A stretch of DNA of 64,000 nucleotides from Cereibacter_A azotoformans (GTDB lineage Bacteria > Pseudomonadota > Alphaproteobacteria > Rhodobacterales > Rhodobacteraceae), in the NCBI RefSeq assembly GCF_003050905.1, contig NZ_QAOT01000005.1; one strand, written 5' to 3'. The notes beneath the pieces are model-generated. The model searched no databases. It was given only the letters and a program-made list of their open reading frames with translations, and was not told where the DNA came from. Position 1 is the first letter of the stretch. The number at the start of each line of letters is the position of its first letter. Positions 25,898 to 35,017 of the stretch are shown here, one piece after another. Position numbers and translations under genes: made by a program.

Positions 25898-26848
25898 TCA
25901 GGCCACACGCAACCTGTCGCTGAGCCTGGAGAAGCGCTCGGCCCCCAGCATCGTCCAAGCCGCCTGCCGCACGAGATGGCGCGCCGCCGTGCGGCTGCGC
26001 ACACGCGGGATCTGCGCGGCGACATGCGCGAGCGCCGGTTGAAACAGGCGCTGCTCGGGCAGACACAGCACCGGGCGGCCCGCGAGCCGCATGATCTGCT
26101 CGGCCTGCCGCGGCTCGCTCTCGATGAAGAGCAGCGCGTCGCTCTCGCGGTAGACGCGGGCCTTGAAGCTGCCGTGCGCGCCGAGCCGCATCCGCTCTTC
26201 GCGGCTGGGCAGATCCAGCATCTCCAGCCGGTCGAAGGCGATGCCCTGCGCCGCCAGCCATGCCTCGGTCTGCGGGCGGTACTTCTCGAGCCGGCTCGTC
26301 ACCAGCATCCCGATCCGCTGCCTTGTCCGGCACAGCGGACGGGCGTTCAGCAGGAAGTCGAGGTAGGCCGGCCCGTCGTCGTTCTCGGCTTCGGTCGGGT
26401 CATGGCAGAGGATGCCGTCGATATCGACGCAGCAGCGGGCCAGGAACTTGTGATGCATCGCGTTCCACTGGAACATCCGCGGCTGCGGCACCGTCTCGAA
26501 GATCAGGTCGGCCTCGGCATGGCGGGGACGGAGCCCATAGACGGCCGCGTAGAGAACGCCCTCTCCCCGCCCGGCGGCTGACACGCGATCGCGGGCCTCC
26601 TGCATGGCGATGCCCGAGCTGAGGCTGTCCTCGAGCACGAGGATCCGCCGCTCGGCCCCCACGGCGGGCGTGCGTCTCTCGAGGAAGTCGTCGAGCGCCA
26701 CCACCGGCAGGCCGAGGGCCGATCCCAGCATCTGGGCAGCGAGAAGCCCGCTCCGCGGCACGCCCACCACGAGGTCGAGATCCCGCGGCAGCCGGTGCAG
26801 GTTCCGCAGGACGGTGCGGTTCATGTCGGCGATCGAGCGGTAGTTCAT
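25898..26848 (-). CDS. Phosphoribosyltransferase-HAD fusion protein with intact PRPP loop
   Basis: Protein of 316 aa. The start at 26848 is chosen because MNYRSIAD aligns with MHYRSITD of the paralogue at 23303. Residues 25-120 form a type I phosphoribosyltransferase-like domain with a PPi loop GVPRSGLLA (29-37) and a PRPP motif LVLEDSLSSG (71-79). Residues 140-250 are HAD-like: DIDG (142-145), TSR (184-186), Lys229 and FIESE (241-245). The product is unknown. The linkage of base/ribose-phosphate chemistry to a phosphatase, beside glycan genes, suggests making or recycling a phosphorylated sugar precursor. Confidence 0.75.
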   Translation of the reverse strand: MNYRSIADMNRTVLRNLHRLPRDLDLVVGVPRSGLLAAQMLGSALGLPVVALDDFLERRTPAVGAERRILVLEDSLSSGIAMQEARDRVSAAGRGEGVLYAAVYGLRPRHAEADLIFETVPQPRMFQWNAMHHKFLARCCVDIDGILCHDPTEAENDDGPAYLDFLLNARPLCRTRQRIGMLVTSRLEKYRPQTEAWLAAQGIAFDRLEMLDLPSREERMRLGAHGSFKARVYRESDALLFIESEPRQAEQIMRLAGRPVLCLPEQRLFQPALAHVAAQIPRVRSRTAARHLVRQAAWTMLGAERFSRLSDRLRVA

Positions 26849-26959
26849 GCGGCGTCTCCAGATCGGGGCAACAGGCCAGAGATGGCCTCGCAGCGGCGGC
26901 TGTCCAGTCTTGCCCGACGGGCGTGCGCCAATTCCGGCGCAGGGGCCCATCGGCTCCTG

Positions 26960-28030
26960 TCAGGCGGCCGTCAGCGGTTCGGCCTCGGCCGAACCCGGCA
27001 TTCGGACGGGAAAGGACAGCTCGCACCGGCTGCCGCCTCCCGATCGTGCGCCGACGACAAGCTGTCCGCCGATCTGTTCGGCGAACTGGCGCGCGATGGA
27101 CAGCCCGAGGCTGGTGCTCGCGCGGTTCGAGAAGCCCTCGGGCAGCCCGGCCCCATCATCCTCGATGACGAGAAGCGCGCCGCCATGCGCCACGGACAGA
27201 CGGATCAGGATCGTGCCCGACGCGCCACCGGCAAAGCCGTGTTCGCAGGCGTTCATCAGCAGCTCGCTCGTGACAAGGCCGAGCGGCATGGCCTGATCGG
27301 GTTCGGAGCGGAACGGTTCCAGCTCGAACCGGCAGGCGATGCGCGTGCCGGCGTCCATCGCCTCGATCGTGTCGGCCGCGAGCCCGCGGATATAGTCGCC
27401 GAGATCGACGGACTGGCGGGCGGGATCATGCAGCCGCCGCTGAAGGCGCGCCACCACCTCGAGGCGCGCCCGCGCATCGGCCAGCGCCGCCCGTGCCCTT
27501 GGGTCGACCAGCCGCCGCTCCTGCAGGCGCAGGAGGGCGCCCAGCGTCGAGATGTTGTTGGAGACGCGGTGCTGAAGCTCGTGGAACATGAGCGAGCGCG
27601 CATGGGCCAGGGCCGAACTGCGGGCCTCGGCCTTCGCCGTTCGATGCAGCGCCTCGGTCATCAGATGGATGAGCAGGATGTCGGTGATGGCGATGAAGAC
27701 GAAGAAGAGCAGCGCCAGGAGCGCCGATGGCGAGAGGGCGAGGCTGCCCGTCGGCAGGATGAACCAGTACCAGGAGATCAGGCCCGTAACCACGGCCACC
27801 CCTGCCCCCGCGACGGCGCCGGCAAAGAAGGCCGTCAGGATGATCGCGGGGAAGAAGGTCACGAACGGGAAGCCCGTCGGCAGCACGTCGTGCACCGCAA
27901 ACCGCAGCGCAGTCGAGATCCCGATGGCGCCCAGGGCGAACCAGACCCGATAGGTCAGGCTGCGTCGGGTGGCCCACCGCAACACGAACCGGTTCAGCCG
28001 ATCCGGGAGTCTCGTCGTCAGAAGTCCCAA
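26960..28030 (-). CDS. Sensor histidine kinase, HisKA_2 type with DUF4118-like membrane domain
   Basis: Membrane kinase of about 356 aa. A TTG start at 28030 has AAGGG eight bases upstream; a TTG at 28084 is the longer alternative. Three or four TM helices (GAIGISTALRF through DILLIHLM, with FFPAIILTAFFAGAVAGAGVAV like the KdpD membrane domain) lead into the phosphoacceptor HELQHRVSNN and an HWE/HisKA_2-type ATPase (NACEHGF, EDDGAGLPEG, SLGLSIA). No response regulator is adjacent. It follows the four GTPase genes on the same strand after 105 bases, so it may be read with them. Confidence 0.88.
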   Translation of the reverse strand: MGLLTTRLPDRLNRFVLRWATRRSLTYRVWFALGAIGISTALRFAVHDVLPTGFPFVTFFPAIILTAFFAGAVAGAGVAVVTGLISWYWFILPTGSLALSPSALLALLFFVFIAITDILLIHLMTEALHRTAKAEARSSALAHARSLMFHELQHRVSNNISTLGALLRLQERRLVDPRARAALADARARLEVVARLQRRLHDPARQSVDLGDYIRGLAADTIEAMDAGTRIACRFELEPFRSEPDQAMPLGLVTSELLMNACEHGFAGGASGTILIRLSVAHGGALLVIEDDGAGLPEGFSNRASTSLGLSIARQFAEQIGGQLVVGARSGGGSRCELSFPVRMPGSAEAEPLTAA

Positions 28031-28135
28031 GATCCGACCCTTCGCTCGATGCGGCGAAGCTACAGGATGCGGGCGGCAATGCAACGGGGGCTACAGCGGT
28101 TTCTCCCGTGCCACGGTCACATGGCAGCGAGCCGC

Positions 28136-29269
28136 TCAGGCTTCCGGGAGCCCGTCCGCCGCGATCCGGCGCAGGGCCGTCTGGGCGAGGGCCATGTTCG
28201 TCCTGTCCTGCCGCAGCAGCAGGAACGCAAGGCCCGAAGACGCGGGCCGGATGACCAGCAGCAGATGCGGCCCGAGCCGCAGCGTCGTCTCCTCGACCGC
28301 CGCGCCGGCCGCCGCCTCGAGCGCGCCCTGCCCGTCGATGTAGCTGCGGATCGCCGGCGCAAGCTGCGCGGCACGGTGCCGCTCGGGCCCGAAGGCGAGA
28401 CAGCCGCCATCGGGCCCCGTCAGGCCACCACAGACCAGCCCGGCGAGCGACGCGGCCACCTGCTCGATCTCCTGCCGCCGGGCAGCGACGGCGCGGCTCG
28501 CCCGATGGGTGTCGTGCGGCGGATCGGCGGGAAGCGAGGGCGTTTCCGGCGCCATGCGCCGTCGGCGCTCGGCCACCAGATCGGCGAGGATCTGCCCGCC
28601 CGAGGTCGCCCACGCATGATCGTCGGCCGCCGCGGCGCGGATCGTCTCGCGCCCGGCCTGGACGAAGGCCACCGCGGCGAAATGCGGGCCGGCCTCGCGC
28701 TGGACCCGCTCTTCGATGCGATCCCAGTCGGAGGCGCAGCGCAGCTTGTCGGCGCGCGAGAGGACGATCACCGCGCGCTCCCGCATGGGCGGGAGCTGCG
28801 ACAGGATCGCCTTCTCGGACAGACGCCAGGCCTGCGAGGCGATCGAGACCCAGAGGAGAAGATCCGCCCCCGCCATCAGGGCCCGTGCCTCGTCGCCCAC
28901 CTGTCCGTCGCACGGGAACGGCAGTTCGACCAGTTCCACACCCTCGATATGGGGTGCCTTCACCAGCACCTCGCAGAGACCGGCGCCGCCGAAGTCGGTC
29001 GTCTCGTCCAGCACCGCCGCCTGCTCGGTTCCTCCGCTGCCGTGATGAAGGAGGACCGCCCCCGCCCCTTCCCACGCATGGCGGACAAGGAACGCGGGAC
29101 GCGACGCCTGCCGCGAGAGCATCGGCAACACGGGCTGACGCAGGATCGCGTTGATGACGCTGGATTTGCCCGACCGGAACTCGCCCGCCACCACCACGCG
29201 CAGTCTCGGTCGGGCACCGGAGCGAGCGGGCGCGGGGTCGAGGTCCGGCAGGGGCTGGCCCAGGAACAT
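28136..29269 (-). CDS. Dynamin-operon GTPase D with roadblock-like C-terminus
   Basis: Protein of 377 aa. The P-loop GEFRSGKSS (29-37) and a G4-like SRADKL (171-176) mark a TRAFAC GTPase. The G3 motif is altered: ELPFP stands where DTPG is expected, so hydrolysis may be impaired. After a basic linker (about 225-265) the last 110 residues (LAGLVCGGLTGPDGGCLAFG to LLLVIRPASSGLAFLLLRQD) have the strand-helix pattern of roadblock/LC7 domains, which regulate small GTPases; this is by pattern only. It starts 5 bases after the preceding dynamin gene. Confidence 0.7.
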   Translation of the reverse strand: MFLGQPLPDLDPAPARSGARPRLRVVVAGEFRSGKSSVINAILRQPVLPMLSRQASRPAFLVRHAWEGAGAVLLHHGSGGTEQAAVLDETTDFGGAGLCEVLVKAPHIEGVELVELPFPCDGQVGDEARALMAGADLLLWVSIASQAWRLSEKAILSQLPPMRERAVIVLSRADKLRCASDWDRIEERVQREAGPHFAAVAFVQAGRETIRAAAADDHAWATSGGQILADLVAERRRRMAPETPSLPADPPHDTHRASRAVAARRQEIEQVAASLAGLVCGGLTGPDGGCLAFGPERHRAAQLAPAIRSYIDGQGALEAAAGAAVEETTLRLGPHLLLVIRPASSGLAFLLLRQDRTNMALAQTALRRIAADGLPEA

Positions 29270-29274
29270 CCTGT

Positions 29275-31380
29275 TCAGGCCGCAGCCGCGAGGTGCGACC
29301 GGGACAGACGGCTGTCGCTGATGGCGAGGAGTTGCAGCCGACGCTCGAGCACCTCCATCCGGCTTTGCAGCCGGTGGGACATCTGCGCCCCGCGCGACGG
29401 ATCCGCGGCGAGCTGCGCCAACACCGACGAGTCGCTGCGCAGCCTCTGCGCCCGCTCGGCGATGGCCTTGTCCACCATCGACAGGATGATCTGGATCCTC
29501 TCCTTGCCGGCCATGACCCGCTCGGCCTGCGCCTCGGTCGCGGCCTGCATGATCTTGTGCGACCAGGGCAGCAGTTCCGCCAGCGTGATCCGGCGCAGCG
29601 CCTCGAAGGTCTTCGGCACGTCGATGCCGGGGCGACGCCAGAAGGCCCAGCCGCGGGCCGCGATCACATCGACCGTGAGGGCCCTGCGCGAGAGCGTGAG
29701 GGCGGTGGTGAACTCGTCATGCGGCAGGCCCCGCAGCGTCACGCCCTCGGCGATGCCCTCGAACCGCTCGCCCGCAAGGCTGGCCGCGCTGACGAGGCAG
29801 TCGTTCAGCGCCCTGTCCACCGCGGCGCGGGTGCGGCGGAACGTGTCGGTGACATCCCGGTCGAGATGCCCGCCGAGCGCCGCAAGATCCACCGCCACCG
29901 GCCCCCGCTCTCCGCCCGAGGCGCGGCCGGCCAGTGCCGCCCGTTGCTCTTCGACAAAGGCGCGGATCGTCGTCTCGAGGGCCTGCTGCATCATGGCCGC
30001 CGATCGCACAAGGATGCGGTCGGTCGCGGCGGTCATGGCTTCGAACCGCTCCTCAAGCCGGCGGCGCAGGTCCGAAAGCTGCGCCATCTCGGCCCGGATC
30101 TCCGTCAGGAAGCGCGCCGCGCCTTGACCGCTCACGGATTCGACCTGCCGGGCCACCGAGTCCCGCTCGCGCTTGCAGAGCGCGATCAGCGCGCCGACCT
30201 CGGAACGCAGTTCCTCGTGGATCGAGGCGAGCTGCCGATAGCCCGCGCCGAGGTCGATCAGGCTGCCCAGCGTCTGCTTCACCTCGCCCACGCCCGAGGC
30301 GAGCATCAACCGTTCGGCTTGTCCCGTTGGCACCTCGCCGTAGCGGTCGAGCAGGAAGCGACGGAGCCCCGCATCATCCACCCCGGCCCGGAGCGCCCGG
30401 GCCTCGGCATCCTCGCGCTGCGCAAGCTCTGCCAGCCAGGCGCTGCCGGCATGGATCGAGAAGGCGGCCCCGGGGATCGCCGCCCGAAGCCGCGACGCGA
30501 CGTCCGCCACCAGCCCATCGAGTTCCTCGTCCAGATCCTCAAGCTCGTCGATGCGATTGATGAAGACGATCACATTCTTCGCCCGCTCGGCCGAGAGCAT
30601 CCGCATCAGCGCGATGTCCGCCTCGGTCAGCGGCTGGTGCGCCGAGAGGACGATGATGAAGATATCCGACCGATCCAGGCTGCGGCAGGTGAACTCGTCC
30701 CGCACGAGGAACGGATCGTTCACGCCCGGCGTGTCGGTCAGCACCACGGGCACGGCGAAACCCGGCAGGCGCAGATAGACCTCGGCCTCGCGCGTGATCG
30801 AGGCATAGCGGCCGAGCGCCTGGTTCCCCAGCCCCTCGTCGGCGCCCGGGCCTGCGCAGACGTAGCTTTGCAGCAGTTCCGGCGACAGGAAGTCGTAGGT
30901 GTGGGAGGTGCCCAGCAGCGTCGCATAGGCACGGCCCAGTCTGGCCTGCGCGCGGGCCTTCATCTCCTGGGCCTGCCGCAGCAGGATACTGCTGTCGAAG
31001 CCGGGCAGCATCTCCTCGGCCATGCGGCGCACCCGCGGATCACCGTTGACGATCTCGCCCCAGGACCGCTCGTCGAAGAAGCGGAACGAGGCCCCTTGCG
31101 GAGGATCGCCGGGCAGGTTGATGCGGAGGTTGGTGACGACCGAGGTCCAGGGATTGACGTCCGAGGGCAGAAGCCCGATCTCGCCGATGAAGGCATTGAG
31201 GAACGAGGATTTCCCCGCCTTCACCTGCCCGATGACGGCCACGCGCGCGGTCCAGCCGTCCAGCCGCGCAAGGAGGCGGGCGAAGGGCTCGCGTGAGTCG
31301 CGCCCCGCCGCCTCCTCGATCTCCGAGACGATGCGTCGGAGGCTCGCGATCTCCGTCTTCTGCAGCGCGCCAATGTCCAT
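29275..31380 (-). CDS. Dynamin-like GTPase B
   Basis: Large GTPase of 701 aa, from an ATG with GGGAGG eight bases upstream (a GTG at 31401 overlapping the previous stop is possible). All G motifs are present: GQVKAGKSS (51-59), the switch threonine in NPWTSVVTN, DTPGVNDPF (216-) and NRID (275-278). Residues 340-700 are mainly helical, as in the stalk of bacterial dynamin-like proteins, with long amphipathic stretches. It is about one third identical by eye to GTPase A in the G domain, and the two may form a hetero-oligomer that binds or remodels membrane. Function not established. Confidence 0.85.
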   Translation of the reverse strand: MDIGALQKTEIASLRRIVSEIEEAAGRDSREPFARLLARLDGWTARVAVIGQVKAGKSSFLNAFIGEIGLLPSDVNPWTSVVTNLRINLPGDPPQGASFRFFDERSWGEIVNGDPRVRRMAEEMLPGFDSSILLRQAQEMKARAQARLGRAYATLLGTSHTYDFLSPELLQSYVCAGPGADEGLGNQALGRYASITREAEVYLRLPGFAVPVVLTDTPGVNDPFLVRDEFTCRSLDRSDIFIIVLSAHQPLTEADIALMRMLSAERAKNVIVFINRIDELEDLDEELDGLVADVASRLRAAIPGAAFSIHAGSAWLAELAQREDAEARALRAGVDDAGLRRFLLDRYGEVPTGQAERLMLASGVGEVKQTLGSLIDLGAGYRQLASIHEELRSEVGALIALCKRERDSVARQVESVSGQGAARFLTEIRAEMAQLSDLRRRLEERFEAMTAATDRILVRSAAMMQQALETTIRAFVEEQRAALAGRASGGERGPVAVDLAALGGHLDRDVTDTFRRTRAAVDRALNDCLVSAASLAGERFEGIAEGVTLRGLPHDEFTTALTLSRRALTVDVIAARGWAFWRRPGIDVPKTFEALRRITLAELLPWSHKIMQAATEAQAERVMAGKERIQIILSMVDKAIAERAQRLRSDSSVLAQLAADPSRGAQMSHRLQSRMEVLERRLQLLAISDSRLSRSHLAAAA

Positions 31381-31397
31381 TCTGCCCTCCCGGCGGG

Positions 31398-33011
31398 TCA
31401 CGCGGATCCGCGGCGGCGGCTGGTCGTCGGCGCGGACTGCAGACAGGCGCGGGCCCAGGTGAGGTCCAGTTCGGCGATCAGCTCGTCAATGCCCTCGAGG
31501 AGGGCATCGGGGTCGTTGGTGTCGAGCGTGGGCAGGATCTGTTCCCAGAGCATCCGGGCCGGGCCGAACATCATCGCCGGCGGTGTCGCGCGCTGAGGCC
31601 GGCGGACCGGCGCCGGATCGTCCTGCCGGTCGTCGGGGGCGAGCGCAGGTTCGGGAAGCGGATCCCCCGACCCTGCCGGTGCAGGATCGCATGCCAGAGG
31701 AGAAAGCCCGGGGGCCGCGTCAGCGGGCGGCGCCACCGGCGGCTCGCTGGCGGATGCGGCCATCCCGGCGGCCGGCGATGCGACGGGAAACAGCTCCTGC
31801 GCCTCGGTGCATGTGGCTGGCGTCGCCTCGGTCGGCAGATGAGTGGCGATGAGCGCAGAAAGATCCGCGTCCGGCGCGGGCTGGGCGGGCTCATCCGGCG
31901 GGGGCGGTTCCGCCGCCTCAAGCCGGTCGCGCAGGAGGGTCAGGACATCGCCGTCCACTTCCGCGACCCGAGGCCCTGCCGCCGGAGCGGAGGCAGCCGC
32001 GATCATGGCGCCGGTTTCGTCCGGGTCCGCCTCGGCCGTCCCGGTCCGGGCTTCCGGGAGCACACGGCCGGGCTCTGACACCTCTTCAAGGCCCCGCGTG
32101 TCTGCCACCTCGGCGTGTGAATCGACCGGCACGGCGCCATCGGCCTCCGCGTCCGCCGAAGGACGAAGCGCCTCGGGGGCGGCATGGGGGGCCCGGGTTA
32201 CCAGGAGAAGCGGCTCGCTCGCGACGGGCCGCGTCCGGATGCGGCGTGGCATGATCCGCGGCGCGGCAAGGCCGTCTTCGGCCTGTGCCAGCGGAACCGG
32301 ACGGGCGCGGCGGGGCAGTGCCGCGGATGCCTCGACCAGCGCGGCGCGAAGCTCTTCGACATCCGTCTCCGACAGGAACGAGGCCATGCGCACGGATGCA
32401 AACAGCCCCTCCGCCTCGCGCAGGACGCGGCGCATCACCTTGTCGCGGTCCTCGGGATCGGCCAGCTTGTCCGCCTGGGAAAGGAGCAGCAGGCCCGGCC
32501 CCGTCACCGCCTCGGGCAGAGACAGCCAGGCGGACCGTTCGCTCTGGCGCCAGGCCTGAACGGCCGGCGAGCACCAGACGATCATGTCGGCCTCGGCCAC
32601 CATCCTCTCCCAGCTGGCGGCGGGGATGTTCGGATCCGAGTTCCCGGGCGTGTCGATCAGGTCGAACCGTTCCAGCAGCGGGTGCGGATGGCAGATCCGG
32701 CAATGGTGGATCCGATCGAGATCCACGGCCTTCACATGGGCCACCAGTTCGGGCACCGAGGCGAAGGCCTGCACCTGCCCGTCAAGCCGCACGCATTCGG
32801 GTGCGCCGCCGCCATGTCGTATCCAGACCGGCGGCATCGCGGTCGAGGTGACGGACGAGGGCAGGATCTCGTCACCCAGCAGGGCGTTCACGAGGCGCGT
32901 CTTGCCCGAGCTGAACTCGCCCGCAATCATGATGCGCGGCCGACCCTCGGCAGCGCAGGTCACATCCGCCGCCTCTCCGACGATCTGGGACAGTTCCAAG
33001 GGCAAGTTCAT
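31398..33011 (-). CDS. Dynamin-operon GTPase C with long disordered arm
   Basis: Protein of 537 aa. Residues 1-225 are a compact GTPase: GEFSSGKTR (31-39), DTPGNSDPN (120-), SQADKL (178-183). Residues of about 240-470 are low-complexity, rich in Ala, Pro, Glu and Asp, and look disordered. The last 60 residues form a predicted helical piece (MLWEQILPTL...LIAELDLTWARACLQ) that could be a docking module. The start overlaps the stop of GTPase A (ATGA at 33008-33011). The G domain is shared with GTPase D but keeps an intact DTPG. Confidence 0.75.
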   Translation of the reverse strand: MNLPLELSQIVGEAADVTCAAEGRPRIMIAGEFSSGKTRLVNALLGDEILPSSVTSTAMPPVWIRHGGGAPECVRLDGQVQAFASVPELVAHVKAVDLDRIHHCRICHPHPLLERFDLIDTPGNSDPNIPAASWERMVAEADMIVWCSPAVQAWRQSERSAWLSLPEAVTGPGLLLLSQADKLADPEDRDKVMRRVLREAEGLFASVRMASFLSETDVEELRAALVEASAALPRRARPVPLAQAEDGLAAPRIMPRRIRTRPVASEPLLLVTRAPHAAPEALRPSADAEADGAVPVDSHAEVADTRGLEEVSEPGRVLPEARTGTAEADPDETGAMIAAASAPAAGPRVAEVDGDVLTLLRDRLEAAEPPPPDEPAQPAPDADLSALIATHLPTEATPATCTEAQELFPVASPAAGMAASASEPPVAPPADAAPGLSPLACDPAPAGSGDPLPEPALAPDDRQDDPAPVRRPQRATPPAMMFGPARMLWEQILPTLDTNDPDALLEGIDELIAELDLTWARACLQSAPTTSRRRGSA

Positions 33012-35017
33012 GCCGCTCCCCTTCTTGTCGCATCCTCAAGCGCGCCTGCCACGTCGGCCAGCGCCCCCTCCTGCCCGGCGGCCGGCCGCTCCATCGCATC
33101 GAGAACGGCCGCCACGAACTCGGTCTGCTTGCGGCAGAAGACGCACGCGGCCTCGGCGACCTCCTGGCAGAAACCGGCAAAGTCCTCCTGGCCCACCGCC
33201 TCGGTCAGGGGCAGCGTCTCGGCCATGATCAGGGCGCGGTAGCGATTGGCCCGATCCTCCGGCGACCCCCGCCGCTGGAAGAAGCGCCGCCACCAGGCCT
33301 CCTGCATGTCGAGCGAGATGGTCTGGGCGATGATCCCCGGCGCCTGCGGCACGGGCCCCTGCGGCAGGTGGAAGGCCACGCTTCCCTCCGGCACCCCGAG
33401 ATCGCCGCAGAGCAACCGCGCGAAGCCTTCGGCCGCCTCGCCCGTGCAGTCGCCAAGCGCATCCCGGACCGTCTTGGCGGCGGCCAGGTAGGAAGAGCGG
33501 ATCATCATGCGCAATGTGGTGGGATCGCAGCGCCAGCCCTCGGTCTCGCCATAGGCGGAGATGTGCGAGGCCAGTGCGCCGACGGCCCCTTCAACAAACT
33601 GCTCGTGCGCGCGGCCAAGCCGCTCGGCAAGCGCCGCCCGCGCCTCGACGATCCGCGCCTTGAGCCGCTCGTCGCACAGGCGGCCGATCTCCGCCGCCCG
33701 CGACTCGATCGCGGGACGATCGACCGCCGCCGGGGGCATCGCGCCGCTGCGCGCAACGATGTCCACCGTCTCGACTTCCGAGATCACGTTCCCGGTCTCG
33801 GCCTGGATGTCGGCCAGCATGGCCTGCCCCGGCCCCTCGACGATCCGGCGGGAAATCTCGGCATGAAGCGCAGGCACGCCCGACGCCTCGAAGGCCAGAG
33901 AGCGGAGATCGCGCGCCTCCGACCGCCCCGCCGTCCAGCCGCGCAGGGCGCGCCGGCTAGGCTCGGAGAGCGCGTCGCACCGATCCTCGAGCGCGCGCAC
34001 CGCCCAGAGGGCGCTTCCGAAGAGGATGGTCATTCCGGCCCCGATCCGGGCCCGCTCGAGCGTGTGGCGGATCGCGTCCTCGATCTCGCGGCACTGCGCC
34101 ACCGGATCGGCCAGTTCGTCGATGCGGTTGACGAAGATCAGCACCTCGCGCGCCTCGACATTGCCGATGATGCGCAGCAAGGCCATGTCCATCGTCGAGA
34201 GCGCCTGGTGCGCCGACAGGACGATCACGCAGACCCGGCTTTCGCTGATCGCGTTCAGCGTGATCTGCTCGCGCATCATGAAGGTGTCGTTCACGCCGGG
34301 CGTATCGCGGATGCAGAGGTTCTGCGGATAGCCCGGCAGATCGACGAAAAGATCCGCCGTCCTGGTGATGTCGGCATAGAAGCCCTGCGCGCGGCACTTC
34401 GAGTCGCCCGTGTCGCCGTAGCAGATGTAGCGGTCGATCACGTCGCTCGAGAGATCGGGGAAGGCGTGGCTGCTGCCGAGCAACCTCTCGAAATCCTGGC
34501 CAAGGCGAGCCTCGGTCGTGCCGCGCATCGCCATCACCTGCGCCCGGATCTGCTCGGCCTCGGACGCAAAGCCGGCCCGCCGCGCCATCTCGCCAAGGCG
34601 CCCGCCCGTGGTGACCAGCCGGTCCCATTCCAGCGCGTCGAAGAAGCGGAAGAGCGCCCGGGTCTCGAGCGGGCGGCGGGGCGAGTTCAGGTGAACGTTG
34701 GTGATGACCGAGGTCCAGGGATTGACGTCCGACGGCAGCAGGCCCGGCCGGCCGATCAGCGCGTTCAGAAGCGTGCTCTTGCCGGCCTTGACCTGACCCA
34801 GCACGCTGACCGAGGGCTCGAAGGCGTCGATCCGTTCGATGATGCGGTCAAGCTGCGCCCGAAGCGCCGGCGCCGCGTCTCCCGTAAGCTCCAGCAGGGC
34901 GTCGCGGATGCGGTTCAGGCCGGCCCAGTAGCTCTCGAGTTCATCAAACGCCGGCCGCCCCCCCGGCGGAACAACATCATCCCTGTCTGCAAAATCGCGC
35001 ACATCCAATCTCCGCAT
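33008..35017 (-). CDS. Dynamin-like GTPase A
   Basis: First gene of the operon, 669 aa from the ATG at 35017. An ATG at 35098 is the longer alternative, and neither has a clear ribosome site. G motifs: GQVKAGKST (74-82), NPWTSVITN with the switch threonine, DTPGVNDTF (238-) and NRIDEL (297-302). The block GLLPSDVNPWTSV is shared almost exactly with GTPase B. Residues 350-669 are helical and include a tryptophan-rich EAWWRRFFQRR that could contact membrane. It is likely to act together with GTPase B. Confidence 0.84.
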   Translation of the reverse strand: MRRLDVRDFADRDDVVPPGGRPAFDELESYWAGLNRIRDALLELTGDAAPALRAQLDRIIERIDAFEPSVSVLGQVKAGKSTLLNALIGRPGLLPSDVNPWTSVITNVHLNSPRRPLETRALFRFFDALEWDRLVTTGGRLGEMARRAGFASEAEQIRAQVMAMRGTTEARLGQDFERLLGSSHAFPDLSSDVIDRYICYGDTGDSKCRAQGFYADITRTADLFVDLPGYPQNLCIRDTPGVNDTFMMREQITLNAISESRVCVIVLSAHQALSTMDMALLRIIGNVEAREVLIFVNRIDELADPVAQCREIEDAIRHTLERARIGAGMTILFGSALWAVRALEDRCDALSEPSRRALRGWTAGRSEARDLRSLAFEASGVPALHAEISRRIVEGPGQAMLADIQAETGNVISEVETVDIVARSGAMPPAAVDRPAIESRAAEIGRLCDERLKARIVEARAALAERLGRAHEQFVEGAVGALASHISAYGETEGWRCDPTTLRMMIRSSYLAAAKTVRDALGDCTGEAAEGFARLLCGDLGVPEGSVAFHLPQGPVPQAPGIIAQTISLDMQEAWWRRFFQRRGSPEDRANRYRALIMAETLPLTEAVGQEDFAGFCQEVAEAACVFCRKQTEFVAAVLDAMERPAAGQEGALADVAGALEDATRRGAA

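Noticed and set aside
26795..30127. Plus-strand open frame of about 1110 codons across the kinase and GTPase D/B genes
   Set aside because: It runs antisense to genes with clear motifs, and its translation has no recognisable fold.
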